DNA of 35,159 bases from Mixta theicola (lineage in GTDB: Bacteria > Pseudomonadota > Gammaproteobacteria > Enterobacterales > Enterobacteriaceae), in the NCBI RefSeq assembly GCF_002895925.1, contig NZ_NWUO01000023.1:1-35159 (forward strand), written 5' to 3'. How positions within the stretch are numbered: the first letter of the stretch is position 1; each line of letters opens with the position of its first letter. Positions 20,715 to 31,617 of this stretch are shown piece after piece. Under the pieces are notes generated by a model. It was not told where the DNA came from. It did no database searches and saw only the letters and a list, made by a program, of their open reading frames with translations. The translations under genes and the position numbers were made by a program.

Positions 20715-21724
20715 TAACCATGCCCCGCCGCTAACAGCTTATCCAGCTCGCCACCGCTGGCGAAATGGGTTTTCATAATGTTTTCCCAGCTGCCGAAACG
20801 ATCTTCCACGCGGAACAGTTCGGTCTGCGGGAAGTTCGCCTGCTGCATCAGCTGTGGGTTATTCACCCGATAATAGAATTTTGTCATGATCTGCTGCGCC
20901 GCTGGCGTATAGAGATAATTGAGATAGGCTTTCGCCGCCGCGTCGTTATGCTTTTGCGCCACGTTTTTATCCAGCCAGGCGACCGGGAACTCGGCGAGTA
21001 TATCGCTTTTCGGCACCACTACTTCGTAACCTTCTTTCGCATACTGGTTACGAATATTGTTCACTTCAGATTCAAAGCTGATCAGCACGTCGCCCAGTCC
21101 GCGCTCGACGAAAGTGGTCGTCGCGCCGCGTCCGCCGGTATCCATTACTTCGACATTTTTCAGCAGCTGGGTCATAAACTGCGTGGTTTTGGCGCGATCG
21201 CCGTTGTTCGCTTTATCCGCCGCGCCCCAGGCCGCCAGCCAGGTATAGCGCCCGTTGCCGGAGGTTTTTGGATTGGGGAAAACCAGCTTAACGTCGCTGC
21301 GGATCAGATCGTTCCAGTCATGGATTTGCTTGGGATTGCCTTTGCGCACCAGAAACGCCATGGTGGAATAAAACGGTGAGCTATGGTTTGGCAGACGCGA
21401 TTGCCAGTCGGCAGGCAGCAGACGACCGCGGTCGTGCAGGATTTGTACATCGGTGACCTGGTTGTAGGTGACCACATCCGCCTTCAGACCCTGAAGGATC
21501 GCCAGCGCCTGTTTTGACGATCCGGCATGCGACTGGCGAATGGTGAGCTTATCGTTCGGGTGCTTCTCATCCCACTGCTGGATAAAAGGAGCGTTCAGCG
21601 CCGTAAAGAGTTCACGTGACACATCATAGGAGCTGTTTAACAGCTCAGTTGCCTGCGCACTCGCGGCCAACAGCAAAGAGAGCGCCGCGCCGCCAAGAAA
21701 CTTTTTCGCTACGGGAAAGGTCAT
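20714..21724 (-). CDS. cysP: Thiosulfate/sulfate-binding periplasmic protein CysP
   Basis: The substrate-binding protein of the CysPUWA importer, capturing thiosulfate and sulfate in the periplasm. It has 336 residues (E. coli 338). The N-terminal Sec signal peptide [20 protein letters not shown] is cleaved near AQA-TE (about 25). The mature protein has the prokaryotic sulfate-binding signatures [31 protein letters not shown] and [17 protein letters not shown]. It is the first gene of the operon; the upstream region has an AT-rich tract. A separate sulfate-binding protein gene (sbp) is not in the window. Confidence 0.96.
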   Translation of the reverse strand: MTFPVAKKFLGGAALSLLLAASAQATELLNSSYDVSRELFTALNAPFIQQWDEKHPNDKLTIRQSHAGSSKQALAILQGLKADVVTYNQVTDVQILHDRGRLLPADWQSRLPNHSSPFYSTMAFLVRKGNPKQIHDWNDLIRSDVKLVFPNPKTSGNGRYTWLAAWGAADKANNGDRAKTTQFMTQLLKNVEVMDTGGRGATTTFVERGLGDVLISFESEVNNIRNQYAKEGYEVVVPKSDILAEFPVAWLDKNVAQKHNDAAAKAYLNYLYTPAAQQIMTKFYYRVNNPQLMQQANFPQTELFRVEDRFGSWENIMKTHFASGGELDKLLAAGHG

Positions 21725-21927
21725 TTCACACCCTGAGTATTGATCCGGCTCACATCACCGTACGCTCAGTGTATTTATAACTCAGGGCAAAGCTGTAACG
21801 GTTTTATATATCTTTTGCTGCTTTAAAAGTAGAAAAAAGCATAAGCGCGCGGCAAAGCTCAGCGACAAAATGGCAAAGCCGAAAAGCGACCGTAAGGCGC
21901 AGTAAACCGGGCGATACCGCCCATGGC
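21725..21927 (-). promoter_or_regulatory. cysP promoter region and yfeX 3' hairpin
   Basis: This gap between yfeX and cysP contains an AT-rich stretch (about 21770-21840) including TATATA and a TTATAAAT -10-like sequence on the minus strand, as expected for CysB-activated cysP. A hairpin GGGCG-GTAT-CGCCC (minus strand, about 21907-21920) just after yfeX may end that transcript. Exact operators could not be defined. The ucpA and murQP genes found here in E. coli are absent. Confidence 0.4.
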
Positions 21928-22824
21928 TTACAGCGCCAGCAGCGTTTCAATAGAAGGGGCAAACCACCATGCGCCGCTGACCGGCTTCGTAAAGCGCAGC
22001 ATGGCGTCATATTTGCCGTCACGCTCGCCAAACATACTTAATAGCTGCTGTTCAATATTATACAGCGTGGCGCAATAGGCGATAAAATAGAGGCCGTTAG
22101 TGCCGCTGGCGGTGCCGTAAGGCAGGCTCTGACGCAGAATTTTTAAGCCCTGCCCGTTTTCTTTCAGATCGACACGGCTTACGTGCGACGTTGCGGGACG
22201 CGCATCGTCTGCCAGCTCTTCATTACTCAGCTTAGTACGCCCGATTATCTGCTCCTGCTTCGCAATCGGCAGGCGCTGCAGCTGCGATAAATTATGTTCC
22301 CAGCGTTGGGTAAAGACATAGCTGCCACCGGCGTCAGTCCCGTTGGCGATAATCGCCACCTGCTGACGCTTGTCTCCCTGCGGATTTTCTGTGCCATCAA
22401 CGAAGCCGGAAAGATCGCGATCTTCCGTCCAGCGGAAACCGTGCGTTTCTTCATCAATACGCAGCGCCGGGCCAAAAGCCGCCAGCGCCGCCTGGGCCAG
22501 AGTAAAGTTAACGTCGTGACGCAGGGATTGAATATGAATCAGCAGATCGCGTTGGGTCGCGGGCGCCATCTCTTTGCCCAGCGGCTGAAAATCTTTTAGC
22601 TCCGGCGCGCTGTCGCCGGGTTGCAGATCGCGCCAGAGCGCATGGCCAAAGGCGATGGTTGCGCCCAGCGCCGCATCGGGATAATGCGCCTGCAGCTGGG
22701 TTAACTGCTGATGAAAGGCTTTAACGCCCTGGCGAATCGTATTCAGGTCGCCCTGAACCACGGCTTCCAGCCAGATGGCAAAACGGCTATGTTCGGGCAA
22801 AATGCCGCTCTGATGCGAAGACAT
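21928..22824 (-). CDS. yfeX: Dye-decolorizing (Dyp-type) heme peroxidase YfeX
   Basis: A cytoplasmic heme peroxidase of the Dyp family, active on porphyrinogens and dyes; a proposed deferrochelatase role for YfeX is debated. It has 298 residues (E. coli 299). It carries the family signature GFVDGTENP with the catalytic aspartate, a proximal histidine region around [12 protein letters not shown], and the arginine of [18 protein letters not shown]. Conservation with E. coli YfeX is end to end. No signal peptide is visible. The 420 bp upstream separate it from the toxin-immunity insert. Confidence 0.95.
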   Translation of the reverse strand: MSSHQSGILPEHSRFAIWLEAVVQGDLNTIRQGVKAFHQQLTQLQAHYPDAALGATIAFGHALWRDLQPGDSAPELKDFQPLGKEMAPATQRDLLIHIQSLRHDVNFTLAQAALAAFGPALRIDEETHGFRWTEDRDLSGFVDGTENPQGDKRQQVAIIANGTDAGGSYVFTQRWEHNLSQLQRLPIAKQEQIIGRTKLSNEELADDARPATSHVSRVDLKENGQGLKILRQSLPYGTASGTNGLYFIAYCATLYNIEQQLLSMFGERDGKYDAMLRFTKPVSGAWWFAPSIETLLAL

Positions 22825-23244
22825 GCGATGTTACTCCAGGAGTGAAACAGGGCCATTATCATACCGGAAAGCGACGGCGGTTTTTTGATCCATAGCTGAA
22901 TCTATTTTCACTTGTTGATTTTAAAAACAATATTCCTTTAAATCCATTTAAGTGCATTTTGCGTGCCTGCCTCTGTCCCTGTAACCACCTGATTCTGTAA
23001 AATATTTTGTAAGGTATCGAAATCAGCCGTCATCGGCGGGCGTGCCTTTGCTAAACCCGGACATAGCAAAGGCGAGGCGCTGATTGAATTCTGGCAGCAC
23101 GTCACACATCAGCAGCGCGATGCCCATTAATATCACATCCCGGCGTTTTGTTTACAGAGGGCGTGGCAGGGGATAATTGGTTGATTGTTTTATAAACGCC
23201 AGGCTGTATTTGAAGCCGAAGTTTAGTTAACAAGGAACGTTATT
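22825..23244. other. Gene-free stretch between yfeX and the toxin gene
   Basis: AT-rich near 22905-22960, where the yfeX promoter is expected. An open frame without a start codon runs from 22993 to the stop at 23128-23130 (45 codons, including GRAFAKPGHSKGEALIEFWQ). It may be the tail of a lost gene, but I cannot name it. An inverted pair, GCCTTTGCTA/TAGCAAAGGC, at about 23044-23074 forms a hairpin. The toxin promoter probably lies at about 23150-23220, which is AT-rich. Confidence 0.35.
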
Positions 23245-24063
23245 ATGGATACAGGGTTACACTTTGCCGTTTCGCCGGTACAGCTCGCCGCCGTTTTATC
23301 CCACCACACCATTACTGAAGCGGAAATGCTCAGCAATCGCCTGCTGGGCGGACTGGAATTAGTCCTGGGGACGGTAGAGCTGATGGGCGCTACCGCCTTA
23401 TGCCTGGCACCCGAACCCACCATGCTGACCAAAGCGGCCTGTGTCGCCACCGGCGCACACAGTCTGGACAGTATTCACGCTGCTGCCAACAGAGTCCTGA
23501 CCGGTCAGGACACGCGTACGGCGACGTTTCGAACCGCCGCCGCGCTCGCCAGGCAATTCGGCGCCAGTGAAGATACCGCGTGGAAAATCGGGCTGACCGT
23601 TGATGTAGCCGTTCCCTCGGCAGCTGGCGTAGCATGGGGCATATCGCGGATAAAATATGTCCGGGCGGGCACGCTGAAGCTGGCGGAGCATGAGGGGATA
23701 AGGAAAATCGGCGGGCATACGCTTAAAAAGCATATTGCAAAAACCGATGAAGAACTGCTGGCGCGCCTGGCGCAAAGTCCAGGTCTCGATGCCGCAACGT
23801 CATTCTCCAGTGTGCAACAGGCAGAGCGATATATCAGCGCCGGGTTGCGTGCCAACCGGCTTAAAATTATTCACTGGGCGAATACTGCACTCGGCGAGAA
23901 AGCGCTGGAATTTACCTGGAACGCCGGCACGAAAGTAGGCTATGGGTTCCGACAGGGGAGCCAAAGCCGGTGGACTGTCAGTCACGTTCGTATCGTACTA
24001 AAACGGCAGCAATTCCGGGATAAACCTTATTTTATTTTAACCGCGTATCCTGAACTCCTATGA
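23245..24063 (+). CDS. RNase A-like toxin, stand-alone cargo-type effector
   Basis: A 272-residue protein not found at this position in E. coli. The C-terminal domain (about 155-272) fits the bacterial CdiA-CT RNase A family (the CdiA toxin of Yersinia kristensenii): GGHTLKKHIAKTDEELLARL at the start and ILTAYPELL at the end. Candidate catalytic residues are H163, R174, T266 and Y268; the spacings (11 and 2) equal those of the four active-site residues of that toxin as I recall them (H175, R186, T276, Y278). The predicted activity is RNA cleavage in a target cell. The N-terminal part (1-150) is helical and hydrophobic (about 34-70 and 115-135), with APEPTMLTKAACVATGAHSL; such regions occur in type VI-style cargo effectors and may aid membrane passage. 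It has no signal peptide, PAAR, Rhs or CdiA repeats. RBS AAGGAA is at 23232-23237. It overlaps the immunity gene by 4 bp. The delivery route is unknown. Confidence 0.8.
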   Translation: MDTGLHFAVSPVQLAAVLSHHTITEAEMLSNRLLGGLELVLGTVELMGATALCLAPEPTMLTKAACVATGAHSLDSIHAAANRVLTGQDTRTATFRTAAALARQFGASEDTAWKIGLTVDVAVPSAAGVAWGISRIKYVRAGTLKLAEHEGIRKIGGHTLKKHIAKTDEELLARLAQSPGLDAATSFSSVQQAERYISAGLRANRLKIIHWANTALGEKALEFTWNAGTKVGYGFRQGSQSRWTVSHVRIVLKRQQFRDKPYFILTAYPELL

Positions 24064-24371
24064 ACAGATTCCGTAACTGGCGGCTACGCCGTAAATTTTC
24101 CTCACTGGGCGTTATGATCCGTGTTTTTTTTTCTAATCATGATTGCGACGCGTTCGGTGAAACGATTGAAGAGATAGTGGAAAGCTATTGCGACTACAAC
24201 GGGAAGGCTGAAGCGCTTTGCCTGAAAAATGAAATTACAGAGATGCTGCAAACGGAAGATGACAGCGAGCTTGAATCCCGCATGGCGCTGCTGGCAGAAA
24301 ATCGATGCAACCTGAAAGCCTGGGGCGAAACGTGGCGCAGCTTCCTGCAGCGGGTACTGACGTTACTGTAA
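24060..24371 (+). CDS. Probable CdiI-like immunity protein
   Basis: A 103-residue protein whose ATG overlaps the toxin stop (ATGA), the usual coupling of toxin and immunity genes. A basic N-terminus (RFRNWRLRRK) is followed by an acidic helical body: FFSNHDCDAFGETIEEIVESY, then LKNEITEMLQ, DDSELESRM, and WRSFLQRVLTLL at the end. This resembles the CdiI_2 family, small acidic proteins that block CdiA nuclease domains. It should bind and neutralise the RNase in the producing cell. A terminator follows within 25 bp, closing a two-gene unit. The family match is by pattern and the partner assignment by context; neither is proven. Confidence 0.72.
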   Translation: MNRFRNWRLRRKFSSLGVMIRVFFSNHDCDAFGETIEEIVESYCDYNGKAEALCLKNEITEMLQTEDDSELESRMALLAENRCNLKAWGETWRSFLQRVLTLL

Positions 24372-24395
24372 TTTACGGCCATCGGAAAATTTTTT

Positions 24396-24419
24396 AAGCC
24401 TGCGAAAGCGGGCTTTCTT
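24396..24419 (+). terminator. Terminator after the immunity gene
   Basis: AAGCCTGC, GAAA tetraloop, GCGGGCTT (one G-U pair), followed by TCTT. It closes the toxin-immunity transcript. Confidence 0.75.
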
Positions 24420-24571
24420 ATAAGTTCGCTACGTTTATCCTCGCGCGTGCGCGCGTTTTAGAGGCACCTTATCCGTTATCACTGAAAACCTGTCAAAACA
24501 GCGCGCACGAATTGGCAGCTAAGCGATGGCGACCATGAAGTTGATGTTGATTATTAAGCGGGATTTGCACG

Positions 24572-24880
24572 ATGTCAGTATCAAACCAGACGCCCTATAT
24601 CAGCCATACAGCGAACGGACAGACAACCGTTTTTGCATTTGCGTTCTATGTCATCAACGCCAGCGATCTACAGGTCAGCATTGATAATACCGTGATCGAT
24701 ACGGGATATAGCGTAACCGGTATCGGCAATCCACGCGGCGGATCGGTGGCATTTAACCCCCCGGTGCGAAATGCGACTGTTTTAATTGAACGCGCTAAAC
24801 AACTGCCGGCATTTAATGACCGGGGGCAGCCGATTGCTTTGAATCCGCCGTTGATATTTTTACTCAGCGCTGCCAGATAA
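24572..24880 (+). pseudogene. Truncated phage tail-spike/tail-fibre N-terminal domain
   Basis: 102 residues matching the N-terminal particle-attachment domain of podophage-type tail spikes and fibres: NQTPYISHTANGQTTVFAFAF, then ASDLQVSIDNTVIDTGYSVTG, GGSVAFNPPV, and VLIERAKQLPAFNDRG. The family continues with a helical stretch and a long receptor-binding or enzymatic domain. Here it breaks off after about residue 90 and ends in LNPPLIFLLSAAR within the last codons of yfeY on the other strand. It is therefore a remnant left by a deletion, with the junction at about 24840-24864. A short open frame just upstream (ending in DGDHEVDVDY before a stop at about 24556) may be the tail of the preceding phage gene. 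It indicates a former prophage next to the toxin locus. Confidence 0.75.
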
Positions 24881-25472
24881 TTTTGCTGACCTGCCAGCTT
24901 TTCAGCACATCGTCCGGCGGGATCAGGCCCTGCGGACCGGCCCATTTTCCCTGATACAGATAGCTGATATGCTCGCTGTCGGGCGCCTGGCACAGCACTG
25001 CGGAAGCGGCTTCACCGCTGGCGGCCTGACAATGACCAAAGGCTTTTTGATAACGTTCGCTGAACGCATCGCCAATGCGGGTACCGTCGGCGCTGGCAAT
25101 GTCCCGATCCGTTACTTCAATGCGGCTCACGGTCTCTTTGCCGCTAAACGTCAGCTTTACCTCATTTTCGGTCAGCGCCTGCCAGAAACTGACCACGCCG
25201 CCCTGTTCGCTGCGCATGCCCTGCCGCAGCCGATAATCGCCGTTCAGCCCGGCGTTAAGGGCGCTTTCCTGCAGCGGCGTACCGCCATTAATCGCGCCAA
25301 CGCCCTGGTCGGTAACCGTCAGGGAAGAGCCAAACCAGTTGCCGGGCCACAGCGTGGACCATGACCAGTCAAGCGGATTCCACCAGCCTGATTCACTGCT
25401 GTTCGAGCCGTGGCTGGCGCAGCCCGCCAGTAATAAAGTAGCGACGATCAATGCCGGACGTAGTGATTTCAT
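24864..25472 (-). CDS. yfeY: RpoE-regulated lipoprotein YfeY
   Basis: A DUF1131 lipoprotein of 202 residues. The signal peptide MKSLRPALIVATLLLAGC ends in a lipobox LLAGC with acylated C18, then SHGSN; S in the +2 position is a small change from many relatives but still predicts outer-membrane sorting. The mature body includes WWNPLDWSWSTLWPGNWFGSSL and GYR/DYRLRQGM motifs. In E. coli the gene belongs to the sigma-E regulon; its function is unknown. The start at 25472 has AGGAG six bases ahead; ATG at 25496 would place eight odd residues before the signal peptide. The 3' end overlaps the phage remnant by 17 bp, but the coding sequence appears complete. Confidence 0.92.
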   Translation of the reverse strand: MKSLRPALIVATLLLAGCASHGSNSSESGWWNPLDWSWSTLWPGNWFGSSLTVTDQGVGAINGGTPLQESALNAGLNGDYRLRQGMRSEQGGVVSFWQALTENEVKLTFSGKETVSRIEVTDRDIASADGTRIGDAFSERYQKAFGHCQAASGEAASAVLCQAPDSEHISYLYQGKWAGPQGLIPPDDVLKSWQVSKIIWQR

Positions 25473-25537
25473 TGCAGCTCCTGTGTGATTAGGCAACGTT
25501 TTCCTGTGTGGTTGGAGTTGCGTAAGCGCAAAAAGTT

Positions 25538-25993
25538 TTATTCCGCCTGACTGAGCTGCGCATTAAAGCAGGCTTTCAGGCGGCGGCTAAGCAGTAGCCA
25601 GAGCAGCGCTATCAGATCAAACAGCGCGGGCAGCCATAGCGCGAACGAAGAAATATCGCCCTCCTGCTCGCTTTGCCACAGCATCAGCAGCAGGCTCAGC
25701 AGTAACGTAGCGCACAGTACCCAGCGCCAGGCCTGCCAGAGCGCGGGCCAGCGCTGCCGATAACCGGTAAGCAGCAGCCCGGCGGCGGCGGGGATCCCCA
25801 GCGCCATTCCCATCCAGAAGATATTTCTGTCAGGATAAAAGAGTTCCAGCAATTCGGCGCCCTGCTGGCGCGACGCGCCGGCCATAATAAACAGCACCCA
25901 GGTACGCGCCTGCAGCAGCAGAATAAGCCAAAACGTCAGCGGCAGACGCAGCTGGCCTTTGCTGTCGTAGTCATCAGGAGTGAAAAGCATCAT
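25538..25993 (-). CDS. yfeZ: DUF2919 inner-membrane protein YfeZ
   Basis: A 151-residue membrane protein with four hydrophobic helices at about 19-39, 58-76, 88-106 and 119-136, and the conserved N-terminus FTPDDYDSKGQLRLP typical of DUF2919. Length and position agree with E. coli YfeZ. The function is unknown. It is separated from ypeA by 39 bp on the same strand, so the two are probably cotranscribed. The ATG pair at 25991-25993 and 25988-25990 leaves the start ambiguous by one codon. Confidence 0.9.
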   Translation of the reverse strand: MMLFTPDDYDSKGQLRLPLTFWLILLLQARTWVLFIMAGASRQQGAELLELFYPDRNIFWMGMALGIPAAAGLLLTGYRQRWPALWQAWRWVLCATLLLSLLLMLWQSEQEGDISSFALWLPALFDLIALLWLLLSRRLKACFNAQLSQAE

Positions 25994-26032
25994 ACGAAAG
26001 GTTTACAGCCGCGACGACGCGGCCCGGCAATG

Positions 26033-26458
26033 TTAATACTCACGATCTTCAATCAGCCGCTTGCCCAGGCAGACAGCATCCTGCATTTCATAATCGAGCT
26101 TTTCATAAAAGCCAATTACCGCGTCGTTTTCTTCGCGCACGATCAGATTGATTTTCGGGCAGCCGCGCGCAATCAGCTTTTTCTCCAGCCGGTTAAGCAG
26201 CGCATTGGCAAAGCCGCGCCCGCGATAATCAGGATGGACGCCAAGGTAATAGACCGAGCCGCGATGGCCATCGTAGCCGCCCATTAAGGTGCCAACGATT
26301 TCACCGCCGACCACCGCGACCAAAAAGAGATCGGGATCGTGATTTAGCTTACGCTCAATATCCATTTCCGGATCGTTCCAGGGGCGCAGCAGATCGCAAC
26401 GTTCCCAAAGCGTAATGACTTCTTCAAAGTCTTCCTGGCGGAATGCGCGAATTTCCAT
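26033..26458 (-). CDS. ypeA: GNAT-family acetyltransferase YpeA
   Basis: A 141-residue GCN5-related N-acetyltransferase, identical in length to E. coli YpeA. The acetyl-CoA pyrophosphate loop is the [14 protein letters not shown] motif (about 76-89), preceded by the beta-strand [19 protein letters not shown]. The N-terminus [20 protein letters not shown] is the family start. The substrate is unknown, though RimI-like protein or small-molecule acetylation is possible. It is divergent from amiA, with about 200 bp holding both promoters. Confidence 0.93.
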   Translation of the reverse strand: MEIRAFRQEDFEEVITLWERCDLLRPWNDPEMDIERKLNHDPDLFLVAVVGGEIVGTLMGGYDGHRGSVYYLGVHPDYRGRGFANALLNRLEKKLIARGCPKINLIVREENDAVIGFYEKLDYEMQDAVCLGKRLIEDREY

Positions 26459-26659
26459 GAAATTTTCTCAGGGTTACTTACAATTCGCTGATTATCACGC
26501 ATTCTTTCCCTGGCGCAACCCTCGCGGCGCATCAGGCGGGAAAAAATTTCACGGCTGCTGCTTATTTGCCTGAAATAAATAGTAAAAGGCTGAAACAGCT
26601 TGCCTGTCGAAGCCCCTGCCCCGTCATGTTATAACGTTATTTTAACGTTGGACGCCGCC

Positions 26660-28498
<1,839 letters not shown>

Positions 28499-28500
<2 letters not shown>

Positions 28501-28558
28501 CAGGTCTGATAGCACTGTGCCTGCAGGTTTAACAGGTCTGATAGCACCATGCCTGCAC
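28499..28558 (+). repeat. Tandem repeat at the hemF 3' end
   Basis: AACAGGTCTGATAGCAC followed by TG/CA and TGCCTGCA occurs at 28499-28526 and again at 28531-28558 (offset 32, two mismatches). The first copy starts within the hemF stop codon, so the sequence past the gene end was duplicated when the element was inserted or expanded. Confidence 0.8.
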
Positions 28559-28668
28559 GGGGAGTCCAGGCCGATCGTAAAGACACAAAAAACGTCATCC
28601 CTGACAGCTCGGCCCGCGCCGTCCATGGCGCGGGACGCTTTACTCTTCTGCCTGGACTCCCCACGCTT
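28549..28668. repeat. Hairpin element with terminal inverted repeats (dispersed family)
   Basis: About 115 bp with nested inverted repeats. The outer arms are CACGGGGAGTCCAGGC (28556-28571) and GCCTGGACTCCCCACG (28650-28665). Inside them are GTAAAG/CTTTAC, and the core is CCCGCGCC-GTCCAT-GGCGCGGG (about 28613-28634). The left half aligns with 16879-16940 next to macB, so this is a dispersed, non-coding MITE- or REP-like family. It carries no coding sequence. Confidence 0.7.
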
Positions 28669-28823
28669 TAGCTCAGGCGTTGTCTGTAAAGCGACCACTC
28701 GCACAGGCATATGTTAGCGGCCTGCAAAGTGAGCACTTGCAGCTCTGCCTGGACTCTCCGCGCTTTGGCTCAGGCGTTGTCTGTAAAGCGACCACTCGCA
28801 CAGGCATATTGTTAGCGGCCTGC
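28648..28823 (+). repeat. 78-bp direct duplication between hemF and maeB
   Basis: 28648-28725 and 28745-28823 are near-identical (offset 97; three base changes and one inserted T). Both run from CTGCCTGGACTC to TTAGCGGCCTGC. A hairpin, CTGCAAAGTG...CACTTGCAG, lies between them (about 28722-28742). The second copy ends 2 bp before the maeB stop codon. Together with the element upstream, repeats fill the whole hemF-maeB gap. Confidence 0.85.
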
Positions 28824-28825
28824 TG

Positions 28826-31105
28826 CTATAGCGGCTGCGTCTGCGACTCCACCACCGCCAGCGCCACCATATTCACAATGCGCCGCACCGATGAGATGGG
28901 CGTCAGCACATGAGCCGGCTTAGCGATACCCATCAGCACCGGCCCGACGGTCACCCCTTCCGAACTGGAAACGCGCAGCAGGTTATAGCTGATACGCGCC
29001 GCCTCGACGTTCGGCATAATCAGCACATTGGCCGAGCCTTTTAACGGGCTGTCGGGCATCAAATCCTGGCGTATACTCTCCACCAGCGCGGCGTCGCCGT
29101 GCATTTCGCCATCGATTTCCAGCTCCGGCGCCCAGGCGTTAACCAGCGCCAGCGTTGCGCGCATTTTACGCGCCGCCGGTGCGTCAGAGGTGCCAAAGCT
29201 GGAATGCGACAGCAGCGCCACTTTAGGCTCAATGCCAAAGCGCCGCACCGTTTCCGCCGCCATGATCGTTAGCTCCGCCAGCTGCTCCGGCGTGGGATCT
29301 TCATTAACGTAGGTATCGGCAATAAAGGTGTTGCCGCTGGGCAACAGCAGCGCATTCATTGCGCCCGCCACGTTAATGCCGGGCCGAAAACCAAATACCC
29401 GCTCAACGATCGCATAATGCTCCTGATAATCACCGATGGTGCCGCAGATCAGGGCGTCCGCTTCGCCGCGATGCACCATAATCGCCCCGATCAGCGTGGG
29501 ATTGCCGATCACCGCGCGCTGCGCCTGCTCAGGCGACACGCCGCGCCGCTTCATCATCTGATAGTATTCGCTCCAGTACGCCTTAAAGCGCGGATCGGAT
29601 TCATTGTTCACCACTTCAAAATCTTTACCCGCCTCGATTTTCAAACCGAGCTTTTGCAGGCGCATCTCGATAACGTTGGGCCGGCCGATTAAAATCGGCT
29701 TTGCCAGCCCCAGCGAGACCAATTCCTGTGTGGCATGCAGCACGCGCGCCTCTTCGCCTTCCGCCAGCACCACCCGCTTCGGATCTTTACGCGCCTGGGC
29801 AAACACCGGTTTCATAAACAGATTGGTTTTATAAACAAATTCGGTCAGCTTCTCGCGATAGGCATCGAAATCGCTGATGGGCCGGGTCGCCACGCCCGAT
29901 TCCATCGCCGCTTTCGCCACCGCAGGCGCAATCTGCACGATAAGGCGGGGATCAAAAGGTTTGGGGATCAGATAGTCGGGGCCGAACGACAATTCCTCAT
30001 CGCCATAGGCGGAGGCCACCACCTCGCTCTGCTCCGCCAGCGCCAGCTCGGCAATGGCATGGACCGCCGCCAGCTTCATCGCTTCATTGATCGCCGTCGC
30101 GCCCACGTCCAGCGCGCCGCGAAAAATAAACGGGAAGCACAGGACATTATTCACCTGATTAGGATAATCGGAGCGGCCGGTACAGATAATCGCATCCGGG
30201 CGTACCGCTTTCGCCAGCGGCGGCAGAATTTCCGGCTCCGGGTTGGCCAGCGCCAGAATCAGCGGACTGGGCGCCATTCCCTGCACCATCTCTGGCGTCA
30301 GCACCTTCGGTCCGGAACAGCCAAGGAATATATCGGCATCCACAATCGCCTCAGCCAGCCGACGCATCCCGTTATCGGCAATGGCGTAGGCCGCTTTGGT
30401 TTCCGCCATATTCTCTTCGCGCCCCTGCCAGATAACGCCTTTCGAATCGCAGACGATGATATTGCGCCGCTGCAGGCCCAGCTCCACCAGCAAATTCATA
30501 CAGGCGATGGCGGAGGCCCCGGCGCCGGAAACCACCAGCCGCACGTCAGAGATATTTTTCTTCACGATGCGCAGCCCGTTCAGCACCGCAGCGGTACAGA
30601 TAATCGCCGTACCGTGCTGATCGTCATGAAACACCGGTATTTTCATGCGCTCGCGCAGCGCTTTCTCAATATAAAAGCACTCCGGCGCCTTAATATCCTC
30701 CAGGTTAATACCGCCGAAAGTCGGCTCAAGCGCGGCGATAACGTTAATCAGCCGATCGGGATCCTGCTCATCGACTTCAATATCAAAAACGTCAATGCCG
30801 GCGAACTTCTTAAACAGTACGCCTTTGCCTTCCATAACGGGCTTACCCGCCAGCGCGCCGATATTGCCCAGCCCCAGCACCGCGGTGCCGTTGGAGATCA
30901 CCGCTACCAGATTGCCGCGCGCGGTATATTTATGCGCGGCCAGCGGATCGTTAGCGATTTCCAGACAGGGCGCGGCCACGCCCGGTGAATAGGCCAGCGC
31001 CAGATCGCGCTGCGTTGCCAGCGGCTTGGTGGGAGAAACCTGTATTTTTCCTGGCTGCGGATACTGGTGAAAATCGAGCGCGCTCTGCTTGAGTTGATCG
31101 TCCAT
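28826..31105 (-). CDS. maeB: NADP-dependent malic enzyme MaeB
   Basis: Oxidatively decarboxylates malate to pyruvate, yielding NADPH. It has 759 residues in two parts. The malic enzyme domain (about 1-425) has [11 protein letters not shown], the catalytic-site region [20 protein letters not shown], metal-binding EDIKAPECF and DDQHGTA, and the NADP fold [14 protein letters not shown] phosphotransacetylase-like C-terminal domain (about 430-759) lacks proven transferase activity and serves allosteric control in E. coli (acetyl-CoA inhibition). Start 31105 matches the E. coli [13 protein letters not shown]-terminus and has AAGGA seven bases ahead; ATG 31108 would add one Met. It converges with hemF across the repeat array. 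Confidence 0.97.
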   Translation of the reverse strand: MDDQLKQSALDFHQYPQPGKIQVSPTKPLATQRDLALAYSPGVAAPCLEIANDPLAAHKYTARGNLVAVISNGTAVLGLGNIGALAGKPVMEGKGVLFKKFAGIDVFDIEVDEQDPDRLINVIAALEPTFGGINLEDIKAPECFYIEKALRERMKIPVFHDDQHGTAIICTAAVLNGLRIVKKNISDVRLVVSGAGASAIACMNLLVELGLQRRNIIVCDSKGVIWQGREENMAETKAAYAIADNGMRRLAEAIVDADIFLGCSGPKVLTPEMVQGMAPSPLILALANPEPEILPPLAKAVRPDAIICTGRSDYPNQVNNVLCFPFIFRGALDVGATAINEAMKLAAVHAIAELALAEQSEVVASAYGDEELSFGPDYLIPKPFDPRLIVQIAPAVAKAAMESGVATRPISDFDAYREKLTEFVYKTNLFMKPVFAQARKDPKRVVLAEGEEARVLHATQELVSLGLAKPILIGRPNVIEMRLQKLGLKIEAGKDFEVVNNESDPRFKAYWSEYYQMMKRRGVSPEQAQRAVIGNPTLIGAIMVHRGEADALICGTIGDYQEHYAIVERVFGFRPGINVAGAMNALLLPSGNTFIADTYVNEDPTPEQLAELTIMAAETVRRFGIEPKVALLSHSSFGTSDAPAARKMRATLALVNAWAPELEIDGEMHGDAALVESIRQDLMPDSPLKGSANVLIMPNVEAARISYNLLRVSSSEGVTVGPVLMGIAKPAHVLTPISSVRRIVNMVALAVVESQTQPL

Positions 31106-31108
31106 CAT

Positions 31109-31617
31109 CGGTTCCTTCGGTTGATAACGCGTAATAAAACATCAGCTGAGCAGTATAGGAGCGCGCCGCGGCGAAAAAACTTGAGATGGACCAAAGAATT
31201 GCCATCTCCGTCTGACCGCGAGCCGGCGTTGCCGGAGCACAGGCGCGATATTTTTTACTTCTGCTATGCTTTTTAGTGGCCTGCACGCTGTTTCAGCCTG
31301 GGCAGTAAAGCATTCGCTGGCGGTGCCGCAGCGGGCGCAACAGGCACGGTTTATCAAGTTCATGTCTTATCCGCGTGGCATTCTGCCTGAGGAGTTAAGG
31401 CATCGACATGGTCTTAAGAGCACCGTCAGGCCGCATCACGGCTGGCGCGGCTCTCGCTATTGAATGAGCCCATTGCAACAATCAGAGAAAACGCATTTCC
31501 ACAGGAGAGCGGCTGGTGCAATGTGGTTCGTCTGTTATAAAGGACCGGGTTTATCAGGCAACGCCTGAAAGCCACGTTTAAATTTGCACTACCCTTCGGT
31601 TATCAAGGAGCTAAGAG
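31109..31617. other. Gene-free region between maeB and talA
   Basis: 509 bp between divergent genes. An extended -10-like TGCTATGCT lies at about 31263-31271 on the plus strand, preceded by a T-rich run. The talA RBS CAAGGAGC is at 31603-31610. Open frames here (for example 31266-31463) show no ribosome binding site or recognisable family. I see no tRNA, insertion sequence or confident small RNA, but an unrecognised sRNA cannot be excluded. Confidence 0.4.

Noticed and set aside
24486-24600. Small gene starting at ATG 24524 ahead of the tail-spike fragment
   Set aside because: It overlaps the tail-spike start in another frame and has no clear ribosome binding site; more likely remnant phage DNA.
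29735-30988. 417-codon open frame opposite maeB
   Set aside because: Antisense shadow of maeB: its His/Arg/Gln-rich composition is the usual product of reading a real gene on the wrong strand.
31266-31463. 65-codon frame between maeB and talA
   Set aside because: No Shine-Dalgarno sequence, no family resemblance, and composition typical of random frames in GC-rich DNA.
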